DNA from: Halosimplex halobium
GTDB lineage: Archaea > Halobacteriota > Halobacteria > Halobacteriales > Haloarculaceae
Reading direction: 5' to 3'
Assembly (NCBI RefSeq): GCF_051414055.1
Contig: NZ_JBLKNX010000024.1
Coordinates: 1 to 64,000 of the forward strand
DNA: 64,000 nucleotides
Shown here: positions 59,823-64,000 of the stretch, piece by piece
How positions within the stretch are numbered: position 1 is the first letter of the stretch
Layout of the letters: every line of letters starts with the position of its first letter
Program-made: the position numbers and the translations under genes
Notes under the pieces: generated by a model
The model's input: the letters and a program-made list of their open reading frames with translations, nothing else
Told to the model about the DNA's origin: nothing
Databases searched by the model: none

Positions 59823-60425
59823 CTAAACCTCGATCTGCTGCATGAGCTCGACCAGCTCTTCGAGTTCGGGGAAGGTGTAGACCTTCACGTCGACGTTGGA
59901 GTCGGGCGCCTGGACGTGCGAGTCGAACATCAGCGCCATGTCGCTCTCGCGGTCGCCGACGAGGTCGTCGACCATCCCGGACCCGGGGCCGAAAATAAAG
60001 GAGGGCGGGCCGATGTCGATGGTGGTGTCGAGGACGTCCGCCCAGCCGTCGATGAACCCGGAGGTCATGATGTTGCCGATCTCCTGAATGGCCGACCGCT
60101 CCATGTCGGTGAACCCCCGGGCGTTGGGGTCCGTCTCGCCCATGTCGCCGATCATCCCCCGGGCGAGTTCCTTCGCGCTCCCGGCCTCGAGGAGAAAGAG
60201 GATGTGGCCGTGGGGCGGCTCGACCAGCTCGATGCTGATGCCGATCTGCTCGGCGTGGCCGACGTGGGTCTTGATGTCCGGGATGTCGATGAAGTTGATC
60301 TTGGTGATCTCCATCTCCGTCTCCATCCCCGTCATCTGGCTGAGGTGGTCCGCGACCGTGTTCCCGCCCTCCTTCGCCATCCTGTTGAACAACCCGAGCT
60401 TCCGGATATCTATCTTCAGACTCAT
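59823..60425 (-). CDS. cheC: Chemotaxis phosphatase CheC
   Basis: A 200-aa CheC-type protein that would dephosphorylate CheY-P. The second active site motif is intact: DMERSAIQEIGNIMTSGF with the Ser, Glu and Asn of the SxxxExxN pattern. The first site (LFNRMAKEGGNTVADHLS) keeps the Asn but lacks the Glu, so only one active centre is likely. It stands alone, away from other che genes in the window. The upstream gap holds a TATA-like ACATAAGC. Confidence 0.85.
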   Translation of the reverse strand: MSLKIDIRKLGLFNRMAKEGGNTVADHLSQMTGMETEMEITKINFIDIPDIKTHVGHAEQIGISIELVEPPHGHILFLLEAGSAKELARGMIGDMGETDPNARGFTDMERSAIQEIGNIMTSGFIDGWADVLDTTIDIGPPSFIFGPGSGMVDDLVGDRESDMALMFDSHVQAPDSNVDVKVYTFPELEELVELMQQIEV

Positions 60426-60509
60426 CGGTGACCCTGCGAGGTGCCGACGGGTTTCGACCCGACCTACATAAGCGGTCCCCCGCCATTTTCGCGAGCGAGA
60501 CTCGGGGCG

Positions 60510-62378
60510 TCACCCGGACGGGTCCGCGCGCAGCGCGCCCGTGCGGACGAGCCAGGTGGACGGCCACCGCACGCCGTAGGCGTCGGCCCCCGCCGGCGGC
60601 ACCGACCAGTCGTCGGTCGCGACGAACGACTGGTCGAGCCGCTCCGTGATGCCGAGCATCGGCAGGTCGTGGGCGCTGTGCCAGGCCAGGTCCCGGACGA
60701 GCGTCGTGGCCTCGTCCGGGTCGTTCGTCGTCTCCAGTTCGTCCAGCTTCGCTCTGGGGTCGACGGTCGTCGTTCCCGACCCGTCGCGGGCGGGCACGGT
60801 CCGGCCGCCGCGGGGGAACTCGTGGCCGCCGGCGATGGCGTCGCCCTCGACCTGGTGGCGGCCGGTGAAGTACGGGAACGCACCCCGGCTGGCGCCGGGC
60901 GTCCAGTAGAGGGCGCCGACCGCGAACTCCCCGTCGGCGTACGTCCCGTACAGCTCCCCGTAGGGGACTGTCGCGAGGTCGACGTCGAACCCGAAGTCGT
61001 TCAGCGCGTCCACGACGGTCTGGCTCGCGGTCGTCCAGTCGCTCCAGCCCCCCGGCGTGTAGTAGTCGACCGACACCGGCGCCCCGTCGCCGTCGACCCA
61101 CCGGCCGCCCGACCGCTCGTAGCCCGCCGACCGCATGCGGTCCGCGGCGGCCTCGCGCCGGGCGGTCCCGACGCCGTAGTCCGGGTACGACGACCGCTCG
61201 GCGCCCAGCCACCGCGCCTGGTCGTCGACGGTGATCCCGCACGGGACGGGCGTCGGGACTTTCGTCCGCGGACCCGACTGCCGGACGACCCGCTCGCGGT
61301 TCACCAGGTGCGCCACCGCCTGGCGGACCGCGCGCGTCCCGAAGTGCTCGTCGCCGTGGTTGAAGACGATCCCGTAGCCCCACTTCGACGGGATCCGGAC
61401 CTCCCGCACCCACTCGGGCAGGTCGGCGACGACGCGGGGCGGCGTGAACCGGTTCGTCACGGCGTCGACCGTCCCGTCGAGCAGCGCCCGGTGGACACGC
61501 CGCTGGACCGGGAGATACCTGAGCTCGTAGCTCGTGAACGTCACGCGGTCGGCCAGCGGATGGTCAGCGAACCGCTCCAGCCGGAACCGCCGCGAGTCCG
61601 CGCCCGCGAGCCTGAAGGGGCCGTTCCCCAGCGGCTCGCGCTCGCGGAACTCCGTCAGCGAGCCCCCGTCCCCGCCCTCGAACCGCTCGTATCGCCCGGG
61701 GTGGGCGTGGATCCGGTCGGTGAGCAACGCGTGTTTCAGGATCCGCGGGTGGGTCTCCTCGGCGAGCGACAGTGCGACGGTCCGCTCGTCCCGGGCCCGA
61801 ACCGCCGTGACGTACTCCCAGACCGCGTGGTCGACCCGCCGCGAGAGCCGTATCTGGCGGGCCAGGTCCCCGGCCGTCACCGCCCGTCCGTCGTGCCAGA
61901 CCAGGTCGTCCCGCAGCGTGACGGTCATCTCGGCGTCGGTGACCGCCCAGTCGGTCGCCGCGTACGGGCGGAACTCCCCCGTCCGGTAGTGGTACTTCGC
62001 CAGCGGTTCGTAGAGCAACTGCGCGGCCTTCTCGGCGACCCGGTAGCTCGTGAACAGGTTGAACTGCAGGTTCGACGGTGCCCCCCGGCCGGTCACGCCG
62101 ACCAGCGTCACGTCGTTGGGGTCGTCGACCGGCGTCCCCGTCTCGCTCGGCGTCTCCGCGTCCGTCGGCGTCCCGGTCGGGGGCGGCGTCTCCGTCGGCG
62201 TCGCGGTGGTGGTGTCGGTCGGTACCCCCGTCGGCGTCGGACTCGACGTATCGGTCGGCGGCGGCGTCCCCGTCGGCGTCTCGCCGAGCAGGGCGTCGCT
62301 ACAGCCCCCCAGCAGTGCCGCGATGCCGGTACCGCACAGCGCCAGGACCCGTCGCCGGTTCGGCTCGTCCCCTGTCAT
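60510..62378 (-). CDS. Peptide/oligopeptide-type ABC substrate-binding lipoprotein
   Basis: A 622-aa secreted binding protein. The N-terminus has a TAT signal and lipobox: NRRRVLALCGTGIAALLGGC (double/triple Arg, then LGGC). A long Thr-Pro-rich linker follows (about 30-75), typical of haloarchaeal surface lipoproteins. The mature part is an SBP_bac_5 domain (AAQLLYEPLAKYHYRTGEFRP, TVTLRDDLVWHDGRAVTAGDLA, GYGIVFNHGDEHFGTRAVRQAVAHLVNR). ATG 62378 fits the signal peptide and lies 27 nt behind a TATA-like box (TTTTGTATC). The permease genes are not in the window. Confidence 0.88.
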   Translation of the reverse strand: MTGDEPNRRRVLALCGTGIAALLGGCSDALLGETPTGTPPPTDTSSPTPTGVPTDTTTATPTETPPPTGTPTDAETPSETGTPVDDPNDVTLVGVTGRGAPSNLQFNLFTSYRVAEKAAQLLYEPLAKYHYRTGEFRPYAATDWAVTDAEMTVTLRDDLVWHDGRAVTAGDLARQIRLSRRVDHAVWEYVTAVRARDERTVALSLAEETHPRILKHALLTDRIHAHPGRYERFEGGDGGSLTEFREREPLGNGPFRLAGADSRRFRLERFADHPLADRVTFTSYELRYLPVQRRVHRALLDGTVDAVTNRFTPPRVVADLPEWVREVRIPSKWGYGIVFNHGDEHFGTRAVRQAVAHLVNRERVVRQSGPRTKVPTPVPCGITVDDQARWLGAERSSYPDYGVGTARREAAADRMRSAGYERSGGRWVDGDGAPVSVDYYTPGGWSDWTTASQTVVDALNDFGFDVDLATVPYGELYGTYADGEFAVGALYWTPGASRGAFPYFTGRHQVEGDAIAGGHEFPRGGRTVPARDGSGTTTVDPRAKLDELETTNDPDEATTLVRDLAWHSAHDLPMLGITERLDQSFVATDDWSVPPAGADAYGVRWPSTWLVRTGALRADPSG

Positions 62379-62424
62379 CGACCGACGTGACACTCAGGAG
62401 ATACAAAAAGGCGGCCCTTCCGCC

Positions 62425-63114
62425 TCAGTGCTCGCGGTGGCTGACCGCCACCCCCTCGCCGAGCGGCAACAGCGCCGTCTCGAAGGCGTCGGCCGCGGCG
62501 ACGGCGTCGAGGTAGTCCGCGATCCCCTCGGTCATGCCGTCCATCCCCGAGCGGTCCGCGCCGCCCGCCGCACCACCGTCCTCGAAGTACGCTCGCAGGT
62601 CGCCGGCGTCGATGGAGCCGCCGGCGACGACGTTGTCCGCGACCACGACCCCGCCGGGCGCGACGTTCTCCCGGACGGCCTCGAACGCCTCGGCGTAGCG
62701 CTCCTTCTGGCAGTCGACCAGCACCACGTCGAACGGCCCCTCGTAGTCGTCGACCGTCTCGATGGCGTCGCCGTGTTCGAAGGACGCGCGGTCGGCGAGC
62801 CCGCCCCGGCGCATGTACTCGCGGGCCTGGTCGAGTTCGTCCGCGTCGATCTCCGTGAGCACCACCCCGCCGTCGGCGGGGAGTTCGCGGGCGAACCAGT
62901 ACGCCGAGTAGCCGAAGCCCGACCCGAACTCGAAGACCCGCTCGGCGTCGGTCAGGCGGGCGAGCATCGCCAGCCACCCGCCGACCGCCGGCCCGACGTA
63001 GGGAAAGCCCTCCTCGCGGGCCTGTGCGCCCATCTCCTCGATGACTCCGTCGGGTTCGGGACCCAGCGCGGTCGCGTACGATTCGAGGAACTCGGATATC
63101 TCGTAGTCGGCCAT
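62425..63114 (-). CDS. O-methyltransferase (SAM-dependent)
   Basis: A 229-aa Rossmann-fold methyltransferase of the COMT/CCoAMT type. The SAM motif I is RVFEFGSGFGYSAYWFA; motif II has VLTEIDADEL; FDVVLVDCQKERY and GGVVVADNVVAGGS follow. The metal-binding Asp-Asp-Asn triad of the class is likely in DCQKE and DNVVAGG. It is probably a catechol-like or small-molecule methylase; the substrate is unknown. ATG 63114 starts the MADYEISEFLESYATAL helix. Confidence 0.88.
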   Translation of the reverse strand: MADYEISEFLESYATALGPEPDGVIEEMGAQAREEGFPYVGPAVGGWLAMLARLTDAERVFEFGSGFGYSAYWFARELPADGGVVLTEIDADELDQAREYMRRGGLADRASFEHGDAIETVDDYEGPFDVVLVDCQKERYAEAFEAVRENVAPGGVVVADNVVAGGSIDAGDLRAYFEDGGAAGGADRSGMDGMTEGIADYLDAVAAADAFETALLPLGEGVAVSHREH

Positions 63115-63268
63115 GGTCGGGGTTCGGCGGCCGCCCGGATAAACGGCGCCGCACCGGCCAGGCGTTCCGGGATCGGGGGTTGTGGTCGGCGCTCCGGCTA
63201 CCGCGGGCAGCGCGAACGCCACCGCGACGGCAACGGCAAACGGCACCCCGCGCCTGCTTGTAGTGCCA

Positions 63269-63454
63269 AACAGCGTGAAAGCCCCCGCCGGCTCCGGTCG
63301 AGGGGCTTGTTGCGCGTTTCACTCGCTCCGCTCGTTGTAGTGCTTACTGCGCCCGTCTTCCCGGAGCCGGCGGCCCCTTTCATTCCCGCCCGCACAGACT
63401 GTCCAGACCAGCTACGCGGGCGGGAGCCGAACGGGTCGGGGCTTTCACGCTGTT
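63269..63454. repeat. 186-bp element with 17-bp inverted ends and nested stems
   Basis: AACAGCGTGAAAGCCCC (63269-63285) is repeated inverted at 63438-63454. Inside, CCGCCGGCTCCGG (63285-63297) pairs with CCGGAGCCGGCGG (63361-63373). There is no coding capacity. It sits in the 452-bp gap between the methyltransferase and P450 genes, in which I see no other feature. It looks like a MITE or structured spacer of the haloarchaeal type. Confidence 0.7.
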
Positions 63455-63566
63455 CGCGGTAGCTGGGTTCGCGGTGGTCGAGGATGTCGGACCGACGCCC
63501 GCAGGGGTATCCACTGCAATCCCCGTCCGTCGAGAGATTCATGCCGGTCCGACCGTAACCTCGAAC

Positions 63567-64000
63567 ATGTCAGAGACCCCGCCGGGGCCCAAGGGCGAGC
63601 CGCTGTTCGGGAGCAGCCGGCGCTACGCCCGGGACCCCTTCTCGTTCATCTCGGCGCTCGAATCGACCTACGACGACGTGGTCACCTTCGACATGGGGCC
63701 GATGGAGACGTACATGGTCACCGACCCCGCGGATATCGAGCGGGTCCTCGTCTCCGAGGCCGACGGTTTCCGCAAGCCGGACTTCCAGAACGACGCGCTG
63801 GGCGACCTGCTCGGCGACGGTCTGCTCCTGAGCGAGGGCGACACCTGGGAGCGCCAGCGCGAACTCGCCAACCCCGCGTTCCGCATGTCGCGGCTAATGG
63901 GGATGGCCGACCGGGTGGCCGGCCACGCCGAGTCGATGGTCGACGGGTGGGACGCCGGTCAGACCATCGACGCCGAGACGGAGATGGCGCGGGTCACGCT
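63567..64000 (+). CDS. Cytochrome P450, cut by window edge
   Basis: The first 144 residues are present: MSETPPGPKGEPLFGSSRRY (the Pro-rich start of P450s), an FISALESTYDDVVTFDMGP helix/strand, and DGLLLSEGDTWERQRELANPAF, the conserved C-helix with WxxxR for heme propionate binding. The heme-binding Cys loop and the rest lie outside the window. It would be a monooxygenase needing a ferredoxin or flavin reductase; the substrate is unknown. ATG 63567 is the first in-frame start. Confidence 0.85.
   Translation, partial: MSETPPGPKGEPLFGSSRRYARDPFSFISALESTYDDVVTFDMGPMETYMVTDPADIERVLVSEADGFRKPDFQNDALGDLLGDGLLLSEGDTWERQRELANPAFRMSRLMGMADRVAGHAESMVDGWDAGQTIDAETEMARVT

Noticed and set aside
58792..61413. 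873-residue minus-strand frame reaching from the exchanger through cheC into the binding-protein gene
   Set aside because: The cheC and binding-protein genes occupy other frames there; only the part from ATG 59727 down is the exchanger.

Overview
The window comes from an extremely halophilic archaeon (class Halobacteria). The evidence is a very GC-rich sequence with strong G/C third positions, very acidic proteins, many TATA-like boxes 26-32 nt upstream of start codons (leaderless-type genes), archaeal information genes (TFB, aIF2 beta, Lrp), a haloarchaeal HalOD1 protein, and a TAT-exported lipoprotein with a Thr-rich linker. It looks like a chromosome, possibly of a Haloarcula-like genus, but the genus is a guess.

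Left end (1-11.4 kb): an accessory, less GC-rich sensory island. It begins with the tail of an IS5-type transposase and a HalOD1 protein, then a co-directional run: a methyl-accepting transducer, CheW, a receiver-PAS-histidine kinase, a double-domain KaiC ATPase, a histidine kinase with a canonical LOV photoreceptor domain, and a second PAS kinase. Genes touch or overlap within two blocks (675-5129 and 5225-10395), and both blocks start near a shared GTTATCTAG-type element. The island ends at a PIN toxin gene cut by the left end of an IS200/IS605-type element without tnpB.

11.4-36.6 kb is mostly core chromosome: FUN14-type membrane protein, HflX, thioesterase, zinc alcohol dehydrogenase, SGNH hydrolase, moaC-nnr, acylphosphatase, citrate synthase, Ogg glycosylase, DUF555 and UPF0058 proteins, aIF2 beta, a zinc ribbon, TFB, a sirtuin and sucCD. 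Then come a stand-alone CHAT (caspase-fold) protease, a DUF3891 protein, small haloarchaeal proteins, and convergent nucS and mutS (two mismatch-repair enzymes side by side).

36.6-50.6 kb is mixed: repeat-rich spacer, thioredoxin, a histidine kinase with an unusual C-terminal lectin-like domain, putative-sensor and DUF7521 membrane proteins with their HTH regulator, a 30-bp tandem repeat, a flavin reductase, a four-helix membrane protein with a 43-aa partner, DsbA, an intact IS1341-type TnpB element, an ABC-2 exporter with a divergent HTH regulator, and a CBS-ParB/SerK-like protein.

50.6-64 kb: RCK-DHH phosphoesterase, Lrp regulator, korAB 2-oxoacid:ferredoxin oxidoreductase, acyl-CoA dehydrogenase, two membrane proteins, CheC, a peptide-type ABC binding lipoprotein, an O-methyltransferase, a structured 186-bp inverted-repeat element, and the start of a cytochrome P450 cut by the window edge. 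Citrate synthase, SucCD and KorAB together cover much of an archaeal TCA cycle. No tRNA, rRNA or CRISPR array was seen.
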